A stretch of 64,000 nucleotides of DNA from Rhodobacterales bacterium 32-67-9 (GTDB lineage: Bacteria > Pseudomonadota > Alphaproteobacteria > Rhodobacterales > Rhodobacteraceae): assembly GCA_002280515.1 (NCBI GenBank), contig NCEA01000031.1, forward strand, positions 46,142 through 110,141, written 5' to 3'. This document shows, piece after piece, positions 19,036 to 27,345 of this stretch (position 1 is the first letter of the stretch; every line of letters begins with the position of its first letter). A model generated the notes under the pieces. The model saw nothing but the letters and a program-made list of their open reading frames with translations. It ran no database searches and had not been told where the DNA came from. The translations under genes were made by a program, and so were the position numbers.

Positions 19036-19093
19036 GCGCGGCGGGGGAGTGGCGGGAACCGCGGCAACCGTGGAGACGTGTTTTTCCCGAGAG

Positions 19094-19108
19094 CCTGGTT
19101 TAACCAGG
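19094..19108. promoter_or_regulatory. Perfect 15-base palindrome CCTGGTTTAACCAGG
   Basis: The arms CCTGGTT and AACCAGG flank one T. It lies about 190 bases upstream of mmcB and shares its core with the site before the LysR gene at 16,931. No protein-coding role is apparent; an operator is likely but its regulator is unknown. Confidence 0.4.
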
Positions 19109-19259
19109 TGGGCGCCAGATACCGGGACCACGATCCCGGCAGAGCCAGCTCCCTCGGAAGAGATTATCGGCCACTGGAAAAGGGCCTCGCACGAGAGGGG
19201 CAGAACCCGCCACAGCCAGAAATAGGCGCGTCGGGGCAACTGTGCAAGGCTTGCCAGAT

Positions 19260-19274
19260 GTTCCCTTTCTGTTC
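19260..19274 (+). promoter_or_regulatory. LexA (SOS) box GTTC-N7-GTTC upstream of mmcB
   Basis: GTTCCCTTTCTGTTC exactly matches the alphaproteobacterial LexA consensus GTTC-N7-GTTC and lies 11 bases before the mmcB ATG. mmcB is a known DNA-damage-induced gene in Caulobacter, so site and function agree. Confidence 0.85.
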
Positions 19275-19285
19275 ATATTCACCCC

Positions 19286-19738
19286 ATGTCCGTCGATCTC
19301 ATGCCCGGCCAGCTTCTTGCGCGCGGCGTCTGCCGCCACCTTCTCCACCACGGTTTCGTGACGGTGGAGGAACTGGTGCCCGCGCCGGGACTCAGGGTCG
19401 ATGTCATGGCGCTTGGGCAGAAGGGCGAGGTCTGGATCGTCGAATGCAAGTCGAGCCGGGTGGATTTCACCACGGACCGGAAGTGGCAGAATTACCTCGA
19501 ATGGTCGGACCGGTTCTTCTGGGCGGTGGACGCTGATTTCCCGGTGGAGCTTCTGCCCGAGAACACCGGGCTGATCATCGCCGATGCCTATGATGCCGAG
19601 ATCTTGCGGATCGGGCCGGAAACCCGGCTGGCCGGTGCCCGGCGCAAGGTGATGATGCAGAAGTTCGCCCGCCACGCCGCCTTGCGATTGCAGGGATACC
19701 GCGATCCCGGCGTCACGACTTCCGGGATTTCCCCTTAG
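19286..19738 (+). CDS. mmcB: MmcB family DNA repair protein
   Basis: The 150-residue protein belongs to the MmcB (DUF1052) nuclease-like family implicated in mitomycin C resistance and translesion repair in Caulobacter. Visible marks are GVCRHLLHHGFVTVEELVPAPGLRVDVMALG, then VWIVECKSSRVDFTTDRKWQNYLEWSDRFFWAV; the D...E-x-K residues fit a restriction-nuclease-like core. FPVELLPENTGLIIADAY completes the family pattern. A LexA box sits just upstream. Its 3' end overlaps the convergent DUF6324-type gene by 26 bases. Confidence 0.93.
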   Translation: MSVDLMPGQLLARGVCRHLLHHGFVTVEELVPAPGLRVDVMALGQKGEVWIVECKSSRVDFTTDRKWQNYLEWSDRFFWAVDADFPVELLPENTGLIIADAYDAEILRIGPETRLAGARRKVMMQKFARHAALRLQGYRDPGVTTSGISP

Positions 19739-19928
19739 GCCCGCCGCCCATGCCGCGCGCGGCCTCGGCGGCGGCGCGGAGTTCCTCGGCGATCTCCTCG
19801 GCCTCCTCGGGTTCGAAATCGAGGGGCAGGTCGACGCCCTCGGCCTCGACATAGATCCGCACCATGCCGAGCGTCGTCGGCCCGATCTGCAGATTCGCGG
19901 CGATCTCGCTTTCCTTGTCGATGCCCAT
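19713..19928 (-). CDS. Small acidic protein (DUF6324-like)
   Basis: The ATG at 19,928 gives 71 residues beginning MGIDKESEIAANLQIGPTTLGMVRIYVEAEG and ending in a basic GPKGKSRKS tail. This strongly conserved short protein of Rhodobacteraceae matches my memory of DUF6324; function unknown. The longer frame to 20,084 is rejected because it covers the opposite promoter region. It overlaps the end of mmcB on the other strand and is divergent from the MarR-GNAT gene. Confidence 0.8.
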   Translation of the reverse strand: MGIDKESEIAANLQIGPTTLGMVRIYVEAEGVDLPLDFEPEEAEEIAEELRAAAEAARGMGGGPKGKSRKS

Positions 19929-19995
19929 CGAAGGTCTCCCTGGCTGCGTCCGACTCGCTAGCGCGGAAGCGCCGGGCGGGCAAGGCGGTAAAATA

Positions 19996-20010
19996 CTTGA
20001 CGGAATCAAG
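19996..20010. promoter_or_regulatory. Inverted repeat CTTGA-N5-TCAAG, candidate MarR operator
   Basis: The palindrome CTTGACGGAATCAAG lies 42 bases before the MarR-GNAT start and between the divergent starts at 19,928 and 20,053. TTGACG within it could also be a -35 box. Its symmetry, spacing and position fit autoregulation by the MarR domain encoded next door. Confidence 0.55.
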
Positions 20011-20052
20011 CGAAATGCGGACTGTCGGCGGACGATACTGCGGAAGGGGATC

Positions 20053-20961
20053 ATGGACGAGATCGACGAGATCCGCGCCTTCAACCGGTTTTACACGCGG
20101 GAACTGGGGCTCTTGTCGCGCTCCTATCTCGGGTCCGGTCTTGGTATCGGCGAGGTGCGTGTGCTCTACGATCTTGCCCATTGCGGCCCCTGGACGGCGC
20201 GGGAACTGGCGGAGCGGCTGGCGCTCGACGAAGGCTACCTCAGCCGGGTTCTGAAGGGCTTCGAACGGCGCGGCTGGATCGAGCGGCGCGCCGATTCCGG
20301 CGACGCGCGACGCCGAAGGATCGCGCTGACGCCCGACGGGATGGCGGCGATGGCGCCGCTGGAGGAGCGGTCGCGGGCCGAGGTCGGAGCGCGCCTTGCA
20401 AAGCTCGACCCGGAGGCGCGCACCGGTCTCATTGCCGGGGCGGCGGTGATGCGTCGGGCGCTGGCCGATCCCGACCTAAGGGAACCGCTGACGTTCAGCG
20501 ACCTCGCGCCGGGCGATGCCGGCTGGATCATCTCGCGCCACGGGGCGCTCTACGCGCGGGACGAAGGCTATGACCAGAGCTTCGAGGGTCTGGTGGCCGG
20601 CATCGTCGCCGAGTTCATCCGCACCCGCGATCCCGCCCGCGAACGGGCATGGGTCGCACGGGCCGGACAAGAGCGGATCGGCTGCATCTTCTGCGTCCGC
20701 GAGACCGACGAGGTGGCCCGACTCAGGTTGTTTCTCCTTGAACCAGCCGCGCGGGGGCGCGGGGTGGGGCGACAAATGCTCGACCTTTGCCTCGGCTTCG
20801 CGCGGCAGGCGGGCTATCGTCGCATCGTGCTCTGGACCCATGAAAGCCACCGCGCGGCCTGCGCGCTCTACGCCGCCGCAGGGTTCCGGATGACCAGCGA
20901 AAGCCCGGCCGTGGCCTTTGGTCAGGCGGTCGTCGACCAGACCTGGGCACGCGATCTCTGA
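20053..20961 (+). CDS. MarR-GNAT fusion protein (regulator with acetyltransferase domain)
   Basis: The 302-residue protein has an N-terminal MarR winged helix-turn-helix (about 1-140: LGIGEVRVLYDLAHCGPWTARELAERLALDEGYLSRVLKGFERRGWIERR) fused to a GNAT acetyltransferase domain (about 150-302). The acetyl-CoA loop is seen as LFLLEPAARGRGVGRQMLDLCLGFARQAGY, followed by LWTHESHRAACALYAAAGFRM. Such fusions are a known bacterial family; the acetylated substrate is unknown. The ATG at 20,053 has GGAAGGGG upstream. Confidence 0.93.
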   Translation: MDEIDEIRAFNRFYTRELGLLSRSYLGSGLGIGEVRVLYDLAHCGPWTARELAERLALDEGYLSRVLKGFERRGWIERRADSGDARRRRIALTPDGMAAMAPLEERSRAEVGARLAKLDPEARTGLIAGAAVMRRALADPDLREPLTFSDLAPGDAGWIISRHGALYARDEGYDQSFEGLVAGIVAEFIRTRDPARERAWVARAGQERIGCIFCVRETDEVARLRLFLLEPAARGRGVGRQMLDLCLGFARQAGYRRIVLWTHESHRAACALYAAAGFRMTSESPAVAFGQAVVDQTWARDL

Positions 20962-21025
20962 CCCGGCCCGCGCGCCAATCTGCCCCTTGCAATCGTGGGG
21001 GCAGGCGGCTAAATGGCCCCCGAGT

Positions 21026-21102
21026 GCCGACGTAGCTCAGTTGGTTAGAGCACTAGATTGTGGATCTAGGGGTCCCCCGTTCGAGCCGGGGCGTCGGTAC
21101 CA
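21026..21102 (+). tRNA. tRNA-His (anticodon GTG)
   Basis: A complete 77-base cloverleaf with encoded CCA is present. The acceptor is GCCGACG/CGTCGGT, D-arm GCTC...GAGC, anticodon stem CTAGA/TCTAG with loop TTGTGGA (anticodon GTG), T-arm CCCCG-TTCGAGC-CGGGG. The base before G1 is T, so there is no encoded G-1, and the discriminator is A73. This is the unusual tRNA-His type known from alphaproteobacteria with a matching histidyl-tRNA synthetase. Confidence 0.97.
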
Positions 21103-21125
21103 TCTCCCTCACAGGCAAGGCGGCC

Positions 21126-21731
21126 TCAAAGGGCGCCGAGATGCGGCTCCAGTAAATCCCGGCACGCGGCCATCGCGGTTTCGGGCGGCATCGCCTCCGG
21201 GTCGATGCAATGCTGAAGCCCGAGCCCGTCGACGAGGCAGATGAGCGTCTTCGCAAGGGTCCGGCTTTCCACCGTCCGACCGCGCGCCCTTGCCACCTCG
21301 TCGATCGCCGTGGCCACGGTGTTCAGGTAGCCGGCATATTGCGCGCGATGCTCGTCCCCGAGTTCGGGGTTGATCGAGATCTGGCCCCAGAGCGTCAGCC
21401 AGATGGTCAGCCGTTCCCGGTTGAACGCCGCCGGAGCGAAAAGCGCGTCGAGAAGGGCCGAGAGCCGGGTCTCGCCCGACCGGGGCGCGCGGGGCAGGCC
21501 CGCATCCTCTTGGTACATCGCGGCGTAGACCGCCGCCAGGAGACCGTTCATCGAGCCGAAATGATGGGTGATGAGTCCGCGCGACACGCCTGCCTCGGTG
21601 CAGATCCGGTCGACGGTGAATTCCTGGATGCCGCCCCGCGCCATGCAGGACAGCCCCGCCGCGATCAGCTCGGCGCGGCGCTCCTCGCTGGTCAGGCGGG
21701 TGTATTTCGGCTCGGGCTTGGCGCGGCTCAT
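21126..21731 (-). CDS. TetR-family regulator (BetI-like)
   Basis: The ATG at 21,731 gives 201 residues. The N-terminal helix-turn-helix (RAELIAAGLSCMARGGIQEFTVDRICTEAGVSRGLITHHFGSMNGLLAAVY, about 18-68) and a helical ligand domain containing LTIWLTLWGQISINPEL and LVDGLGLQHCIDPEAM resemble BetI-like TetR proteins. It lies downstream of the TMADH-like/MttB/CocE genes on the same strand, so it probably controls that operon. A longer frame to 21,848 runs toward the CocE gene and is not needed. Confidence 0.88.
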   Translation of the reverse strand: MSRAKPEPKYTRLTSEERRAELIAAGLSCMARGGIQEFTVDRICTEAGVSRGLITHHFGSMNGLLAAVYAAMYQEDAGLPRAPRSGETRLSALLDALFAPAAFNRERLTIWLTLWGQISINPELGDEHRAQYAGYLNTVATAIDEVARARGRTVESRTLAKTLICLVDGLGLQHCIDPEAMPPETAMAACRDLLEPHLGAL

Positions 21732-21844
21732 GGCGGCTCCGGTCAAGGGCGCGGCGCCCGTCGGGGGCGCCGTTCGGTCGGTCAGGCTGGGGCGAACCCT
21801 AGCGGGTGGGACGTCCCGTCGGCAAGGATCACCGGCCCCGCCCT

Positions 21845-23863
21845 TCAAACAAGGTCACGGGCGATCCGCTCGTCCCACTGGCGTTCGAACACCGTCTCGC
21901 CGTTCTCGGTGACGCGGAGCTGCATCTCGACCCTGAAATGCGTCGCATCCGCGGTCAGCCGCCCGGTCGAATGGTGGCCGGTGGTGGTGTCCTTGCGGCG
22001 GATCACGACATTGGCCTCGGTCTCGCAACGGGCGGACAGCGGGTCGCCGTCAGTTATGCTGTAGCAGGCGAGGGCGTCGGAGGTGACGGTCTGGCCGATG
22101 TCCGGCATCTCGTGCGCATAGGTCCAGCGCGGGAAATCGACGGTCATCTCGCCCGTGAGAAGGTCGCGGCGGATCGCGCGCCGGTGCGCGGTGTCGACCG
22201 GATGGTCGATCACCGGCGTCGGCGCGGCCATTTCCGGCGGATCGAAGGCGCGAAGTCCGGCGTCGGCCGGATCGGCGGGCCGCACCGGCAGGTCGAGCCA
22301 GCTTTCGCCGGCCCGGACCGTCAACGTGGCCAGTTCGGGCGACGGCCAGCAGATCGGCCAGTAGGTCGTGGACAGGGCGACTGCGATCCGGTGGCCGGCC
22401 GGAAAGGCATGGGCGATGTCGTCGAGGTCGACCACCGCGTCATGGACATGGCCGGGCACCAGTTCCGCCGGGCTTTCGTGGCTCTCGCGGTGCGTGAGGT
22501 TCAGAAATCCGACCGTCACCCGGGTCGACCGTCCGTCCGGCCTTACGTCGTTCAGCCGCACCGCGACCAGCGCCAGCGGCTTGTCGGAGGAAAACCGCAG
22601 GTGCAGGTGCGGGGCGCCGAGGATCTCGGTCCGCTCGGGCAGGGGATCGGTGACGAAGACCAGCGAGCCGCCGTCATCCTCGCGCTGATCGGTCGGCCAG
22701 TCGGCATCGCCGCCGTAGCGCCCGACCTCGCCGGCGCCGAGGCCGACCCAGAGTGGTGAGTTGATCGCCAAGTCGGCGGCCGCGCCCGAGGCGGGATCGA
22801 GCGTCCCGCCCGCATTGAGGTGAAACGCCCGATGCTCGATCCGGGGCGAGGGCCATGCCGACTCTCCGACCCAGCGACCGCGACGGTCGTGGTAGCAGCT
22901 CTGCGGGGCCACGCTTTCCTGCATCCAGACCCGGTACATCGGTTCGTCCATGATGCCGGTGTCGCGGCCCTTCATCCAGTAATCGCACCAGCGCAAAACC
23001 TCCTGCAGCCAGCCGATGGCGGGTTTCACCGTCACGTCATGCGGGAAGGAGTGCGCCCAGGGGCCGACGAGGCCGAGACGCGGGCTGGAAAGCCCCGCCA
23101 GCAATCGTGGCACGGCTTCGGAATAATTGTCGGCCCAGCCGGAGACCGCATAGACCGGGATCGTGATCTTCGAGAAATCTTCGCAGACCGAACCCTGTTG
23201 CCAGTAGCTGTCGCGCCGCTGGTGGGCCAGCCAGTTGAGGATCCACGGCCGATTATGCTCCATCCGCGCCCGCCACATCCCGCGCCAGGCATCGCCGACG
23301 ATTTCAGGATCGGGGGGAAGGTCGTTACTGGCGAACATCGTTGCCGACCAGTCAAAATTGTCCTTCGACAGACAGCCGCCGATATAGTGCACATCTGTCG
23401 CGTAACGGTCGTCGGTCGAGCCGACAGTGATGATCGTCTTCAGGGCCGGCGGTTGCCGCGCCGCGATCTGCAAGCCGTTGAACCCGCCCCAGGAGATGCC
23501 GTACATCGCGACCTGCCCGTCGCACCAGTCCTGCGCGGCGATCCAGGCGATCGCATCACAGCCGTCCACCTGCTCCTGAAGGGTGTATTCGTCGTCGATC
23601 AGCCCCTCACTGTCGCCGGTGCCGCGAATGTCGAGCCGGACGCAGGCATAGCCGTGCCCCGAGAGCCAGGCATGTGCCTTCTGGTCGCGGCCCCGCGTCC
23701 CCTCGCGCTTGCGGTAGGGCAGGTATTCGAGGATTGCCGGCACCGGCCCGGCGCCTTTCGGCCGCCAGAGCTTCGCGGCAAGCCGCGTGCCGTCCGGCAT
23801 CGGCACGAAGATGTTTTCGATGATTTCGATCTCATGCGGAAAGCTCTCGCGGATTGTCGGCAT
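21845..23863 (-). CDS. CocE/NonD family hydrolase (S15-type alpha/beta hydrolase)
   Basis: The 672-residue protein has the CocE/X-Pro dipeptidyl-peptidase architecture: an alpha/beta-hydrolase domain from the N-terminus, a helical cap and a C-terminal jelly-roll (from about 320). The nucleophile elbow is GISWGG near residue 125, the acid lies in VSGWADNY near 245 and the His in GPWAHSFP near 275. RLDIRGTGDSEGL supplies the oxyanion-side motif. It likely cleaves an ester or acyl bond. It starts nine bases after the MttB-like gene, so it probably acts on a related metabolite. Substrate unknown; no signal peptide. Confidence 0.88.
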   Translation of the reverse strand: MPTIRESFPHEIEIIENIFVPMPDGTRLAAKLWRPKGAGPVPAILEYLPYRKREGTRGRDQKAHAWLSGHGYACVRLDIRGTGDSEGLIDDEYTLQEQVDGCDAIAWIAAQDWCDGQVAMYGISWGGFNGLQIAARQPPALKTIITVGSTDDRYATDVHYIGGCLSKDNFDWSATMFASNDLPPDPEIVGDAWRGMWRARMEHNRPWILNWLAHQRRDSYWQQGSVCEDFSKITIPVYAVSGWADNYSEAVPRLLAGLSSPRLGLVGPWAHSFPHDVTVKPAIGWLQEVLRWCDYWMKGRDTGIMDEPMYRVWMQESVAPQSCYHDRRGRWVGESAWPSPRIEHRAFHLNAGGTLDPASGAAADLAINSPLWVGLGAGEVGRYGGDADWPTDQREDDGGSLVFVTDPLPERTEILGAPHLHLRFSSDKPLALVAVRLNDVRPDGRSTRVTVGFLNLTHRESHESPAELVPGHVHDAVVDLDDIAHAFPAGHRIAVALSTTYWPICWPSPELATLTVRAGESWLDLPVRPADPADAGLRAFDPPEMAAPTPVIDHPVDTAHRRAIRRDLLTGEMTVDFPRWTYAHEMPDIGQTVTSDALACYSITDGDPLSARCETEANVVIRRKDTTTGHHSTGRLTADATHFRVEMQLRVTENGETVFERQWDERIARDLV

Positions 23864-23872
23864 GTGGCCCTC

Positions 23873-25387
23873 TCAATTCATCGGCGCCCCGCCCTCGGCC
23901 TTGCGCTGCGCCACGTAAGCGTCGAGCGCCTCGGCCACGGCCGGGTCGAGCGCGGGTTCCTCGTAGGTCTTCAGAAGCGCCTTCCAGACGGTGTTGGCCC
24001 GGGTCCGGGCATCGACGCCACCCTTTTGCACCCAGTTCGGATAATTGTCCCAGTTGGAGAGGAGCGGCGTGTGGAACGCCGTCTCGTAGCGCTCCATCGT
24101 GTGGGCGGTGCCGAAGAAATGCCCGCCGGCGCCGGCCTCGGTGATCGCGTCGAGCGCGAGGGCGTTGGGGTCGGTGGCGATGGGGGTGAAATAGGCGTCC
24201 ATCATCTGCAGCATCTCGGCATCGAGGATCAGCTTCTCGAAGCTCGCGGTCAGCCCGCCATGCATCCAGCCGGCGGCGTGTTCCAGAAGATGCGCCCCGC
24301 CCATCAAGGCACCCCAGAGGGCCATCTGGGACTCGTAGGCCGCCTGCGCATCGACCTCGTTCGCCGCCGTGACGTTCGAGGAGCGGAAGGGGACGCCGAT
24401 GTGGCGGGCCAACTGGCCGGAGGCCTGCGCGGCCTTGACGTATTCCGGCGTGCCGAAGGCAGGGGCACCTGACCGCATGTCGACATTGGAGGTGAAGCCG
24501 CCATAAAGCACCGGCGAGCCGGGCCGGACGATCTGGGTCAGCACGATCCCCGCCATCGCCTCGGCATGCTGCTGGACGAGCGCTCCCGCCAGCGTCACCG
24601 GCGCCATGGCGCCGGCCAGCGTGAAGGGCGTGATCGCCAGCGCCTGGCCATGCTCGGCCATTGCGATCAGCCCTTCGGCCATCGGGATATCGAGTTGCAG
24701 GGGCGAGTTGGTGTTGATGACGCCGAGAAGAGCGGGCCGGTCCGCCAGCCCCTCGGGCGTCGTGCCGAGCGCGATTGCCGCCATCTCGATCCCGTCCATC
24801 GTCCGGGCGCGGCCAAGCGTCTGGGTCTGCCAGTTCTTGTCCAAAAGCCCGATCTGGGCGCGGTAGATGTCGAGGTGCCGGGTATGTGCGGGCAGGTCCA
24901 TCGGCTCGAACGGGCCGCCGCCCTCCTGATGAACGACATTGAGAACCTGCACCAAGCGCATGTAATCGCACATCTCTTCGTAAGTACCGCCGCGCCGGCC
25001 CCGGTCGTTATCCATCACGTAGGCCGGCCCGCCGACGGAGGTATAGACGCAAAGATCGCCGCCGACGGTCAGATCAAGGGCCGGGTTGCGGGCGGCAAGG
25101 GTGAAGCTTTGCGGTACGGTCTTCAGACGCTCGGCGACGAGGCCGGGATCGAGCCGCACTGCCTCCTCCCTGACCTCGGCGCCCGCCTTGCGAAACCGCT
25201 CCCGCGCGCCGGGGTCGAGGACGCGCATTCCGAGCGTCGCCAGCACCTTGAGCGCCGCATCGTGGATCGTAGCGACCTGATCGGCGCTGATCACCTCGAC
25301 GGGCCGGTAGGGGCGCGGGCGCTGGCCGAAGGGTGCCTGCGCGATATCCTCTACGCTGCGGGGCGCGCGGCGGGTACGGACGCTCAC
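23873..25387 (-). CDS. MttB-like (trimethylamine methyltransferase family) protein, non-pyrrolysine
   Basis: The 504-residue protein belongs to the MttB superfamily of corrinoid-linked methyltransferases (VLATLGMRVLDPGARERFRKAGAEV, VYTSVGGPAYVMDNDRG, HLLEHAAGWMHGGLTASFEKLILDAEML). The frame runs without an in-frame TAG, so it is of the non-pyrrolysine class, whose studied members demethylate glycine betaine, proline betaine or carnitine. No corrinoid protein gene is adjacent. It starts with GTG overlapping the stop of the flavoprotein upstream (GTGA). A quaternary amine substrate is inferred from family and neighbours. Confidence 0.9.
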   Translation of the reverse strand: MSVRTRRAPRSVEDIAQAPFGQRPRPYRPVEVISADQVATIHDAALKVLATLGMRVLDPGARERFRKAGAEVREEAVRLDPGLVAERLKTVPQSFTLAARNPALDLTVGGDLCVYTSVGGPAYVMDNDRGRRGGTYEEMCDYMRLVQVLNVVHQEGGGPFEPMDLPAHTRHLDIYRAQIGLLDKNWQTQTLGRARTMDGIEMAAIALGTTPEGLADRPALLGVINTNSPLQLDIPMAEGLIAMAEHGQALAITPFTLAGAMAPVTLAGALVQQHAEAMAGIVLTQIVRPGSPVLYGGFTSNVDMRSGAPAFGTPEYVKAAQASGQLARHIGVPFRSSNVTAANEVDAQAAYESQMALWGALMGGAHLLEHAAGWMHGGLTASFEKLILDAEMLQMMDAYFTPIATDPNALALDAITEAGAGGHFFGTAHTMERYETAFHTPLLSNWDNYPNWVQKGGVDARTRANTVWKALLKTYEEPALDPAVAEALDAYVAQRKAEGGAPMN

Positions 25388-27327
25388 TGTGCCGACTCGC
25401 GCGACTCAGGGAAATCGCGCGCGGCGAAGGGCGCGTCACGAAGGATAGCGATCTCGGCCTTCCCCAGCCCGATTTCGCGCGCCGTCCGGTGGCCTTGGTA
25501 AACCGCATGGGCGATGGCGCCGGGCGCATTGGCATCGCCGGTGAGGGCAAGCGAGCGGAAGCCCGTGCAGCCTTCGCGCAACGCGTCATAAAGCGCCGAA
25601 CCGCCCGCCCGCTGGCCGACAATCACCAGCGACTTCGCGGCGACCTCGCGCCGCTCGCCGGTGAAGATCTGCGCGAGGGAGAGCGTCGCGCCGTCGAACC
25701 CGGTCACGATCTCCAGCGTCCGGTAGGTGATCCCGGCCTTCAGGAACGCCTGGTGCACCAGCGGCTGTTCGTTGGTCATGAAGCCCCAGGCCTGTGCGGC
25801 GCCGGCGGTGGTGATGTAGGTCGTGGCAAGGCCCTCGGCGGCCAGGTGCTCGGCGATGGCGGAGCCCATGTAGTAATTGTCGAAATCGAAGACCGCGACG
25901 GGCCCTTCGATCTTCACTCCGCCGGCGATGTCATCGGGCGTGTAGATGCGCGGGGCATCGAGGGCGGCGGCCGGGATTTCATTCGCGCCGCAAAGGTACG
26001 CGGTCCAGCGTGCGCCGGTGGCGATAACGACGTGATCGGCGCCGAACTCCCGCACGTCCTGAGCCGAAAGATCGCTCTCCGCGAAGAGCGATACGTTCGG
26101 CATTTTTCTTAGCTGGCCAAGGCGATAGTCGGCGACCCTGAACCACTCTCTGAGGCCCGGCAGCCGGGTTTCCCACAAAAGCCTGCCGCCGAAGTCGCGC
26201 GCCTTCTCGGCGAGCGAGACCTGATAGCCGCGCCGCCCGAGGGTCAGCGCCGCTTCCAGCCCCGCCGGCCCGCCGCCGACGACCAGCACCGACCCCGCCG
26301 CGTCCCGCCGGACCCGTTCGGGATGCCAGCCGCGCCGCCATTCCTCGCCCGCCGTGGGGTTCTGCGTGCAGCGCACCCAGACCCCGTCATGCCAGGAGGA
26401 GATGCAGATGTTGCAGCCGATGCATTCGCGGATCTCGTCCTCGCGCCCCTCGTCGATCTTCCTCGGCAGGAAGGGATCAGCGATGGATGGCCGGGCGCCG
26501 CCGATGAAGTCGAGCACACCGCGCCGGATCATCGAGACCATCGTGTCGGGCGAGGTCAGGCGGCCGACGCCGACCACCGGCCTGTCGGTCAGGGTCTTGA
26601 CGAAATCGACCACCGGCTCATGGCTGCCCTCGCCGACAAAGCGTGAGGGGGCGCAATCCGCCGCGGAGTAATCCATCTTGATATCAAAGAGATCCGGCGC
26701 GTCATTGAGGCAGGACATCACCTCGTGCGCCTCCGACAGCGCGACCGCGGACGGCCGCGCCCGCAATTCCTGCACCGACAACCGCAGCGCCACCGCGCAG
26801 CGGCCATGCGTCGCCTCGCGCACCGCGTCGATCAACTCGGCCACCAGCCGCACCCGGTTCGCGACCGATCCGCCATAGGCGTCGGTGCGCTGGTTGTAGT
26901 CGTCGAGCAGGAACTGATAGGGCAGATAGCCCATCCCGGCATAGACATAGAGGATGTCGAAGCCGGCGCGCTCGGCCCGGACCGCCGCCTCGGCATGCCA
27001 GCGGATGAGGTCGCGGATGTCGCCCGCATCCATCACCTTCGGTCGGGCCGACGACATGAAGCCGACATGCGTCGCCATCCACGGCACGCCCGAAGGCGAG
27101 AGCGGGGGGAAGGGACTGTCGTCGGAAGAGGGATGGACCGAGCACGCCCCCGTCGAGACGACGCCCCAGCCGCCCTCGGCCTTGGTCGCGCGGAAGGCGG
27201 CGCGGACATGGGGATTGGCGTTGGTCATGCCCGAGGCATGCGGGACCTGGAAAAACCGGTTCTTCGCGGTCTTCGGTCCGATGCGGACCGGCTCGAACAA
27301 GATGTCAAAACGCGGGGGGCGGGCCAT
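25384..27327 (-). CDS. Trimethylamine dehydrogenase-like iron-sulfur flavoprotein (old yellow enzyme/2,4-dienoyl-CoA reductase type)
   Basis: The ATG at 27,327 gives 647 residues. An N-terminal old-yellow-enzyme barrel (1-~290, FMN) is followed by the 4Fe-4S motif C302-x2-C305-x2-C308-x11-C320 and NAD/FAD-type Rossmann domains (VLVVGGGPAGLEAALTLGRRGYQVSLAE from 347). The order and the TQNPTAGEEWRRGWHPE block match trimethylamine/dimethylamine dehydrogenases. By eye against TMADH, the active-site His is replaced by Met (YAGMGYL, ~132) and one substrate-cage Trp by Ser (~221), while the Asp (~224) is kept, so the substrate probably differs. It is the first gene of the operon. Confidence 0.88.
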   Translation of the reverse strand: MARPPRFDILFEPVRIGPKTAKNRFFQVPHASGMTNANPHVRAAFRATKAEGGWGVVSTGACSVHPSSDDSPFPPLSPSGVPWMATHVGFMSSARPKVMDAGDIRDLIRWHAEAAVRAERAGFDILYVYAGMGYLPYQFLLDDYNQRTDAYGGSVANRVRLVAELIDAVREATHGRCAVALRLSVQELRARPSAVALSEAHEVMSCLNDAPDLFDIKMDYSAADCAPSRFVGEGSHEPVVDFVKTLTDRPVVGVGRLTSPDTMVSMIRRGVLDFIGGARPSIADPFLPRKIDEGREDEIRECIGCNICISSWHDGVWVRCTQNPTAGEEWRRGWHPERVRRDAAGSVLVVGGGPAGLEAALTLGRRGYQVSLAEKARDFGGRLLWETRLPGLREWFRVADYRLGQLRKMPNVSLFAESDLSAQDVREFGADHVVIATGARWTAYLCGANEIPAAALDAPRIYTPDDIAGGVKIEGPVAVFDFDNYYMGSAIAEHLAAEGLATTYITTAGAAQAWGFMTNEQPLVHQAFLKAGITYRTLEIVTGFDGATLSLAQIFTGERREVAAKSLVIVGQRAGGSALYDALREGCTGFRSLALTGDANAPGAIAHAVYQGHRTAREIGLGKAEIAILRDAPFAARDFPESRESAQ

Positions 27328-27345
27328 GGGCACACTCTCTGTTGA

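Noticed and set aside
22820-24472. 550-codon plus-strand frame opposite the CocE and MttB-like genes
   Set aside because: Antisense shadow of two family-assigned genes; no domain.
23873-25387. Possible pyrrolysine-containing MttB
   Set aside because: The frame is continuous with no in-frame TAG, so it belongs to the non-pyrrolysine group.
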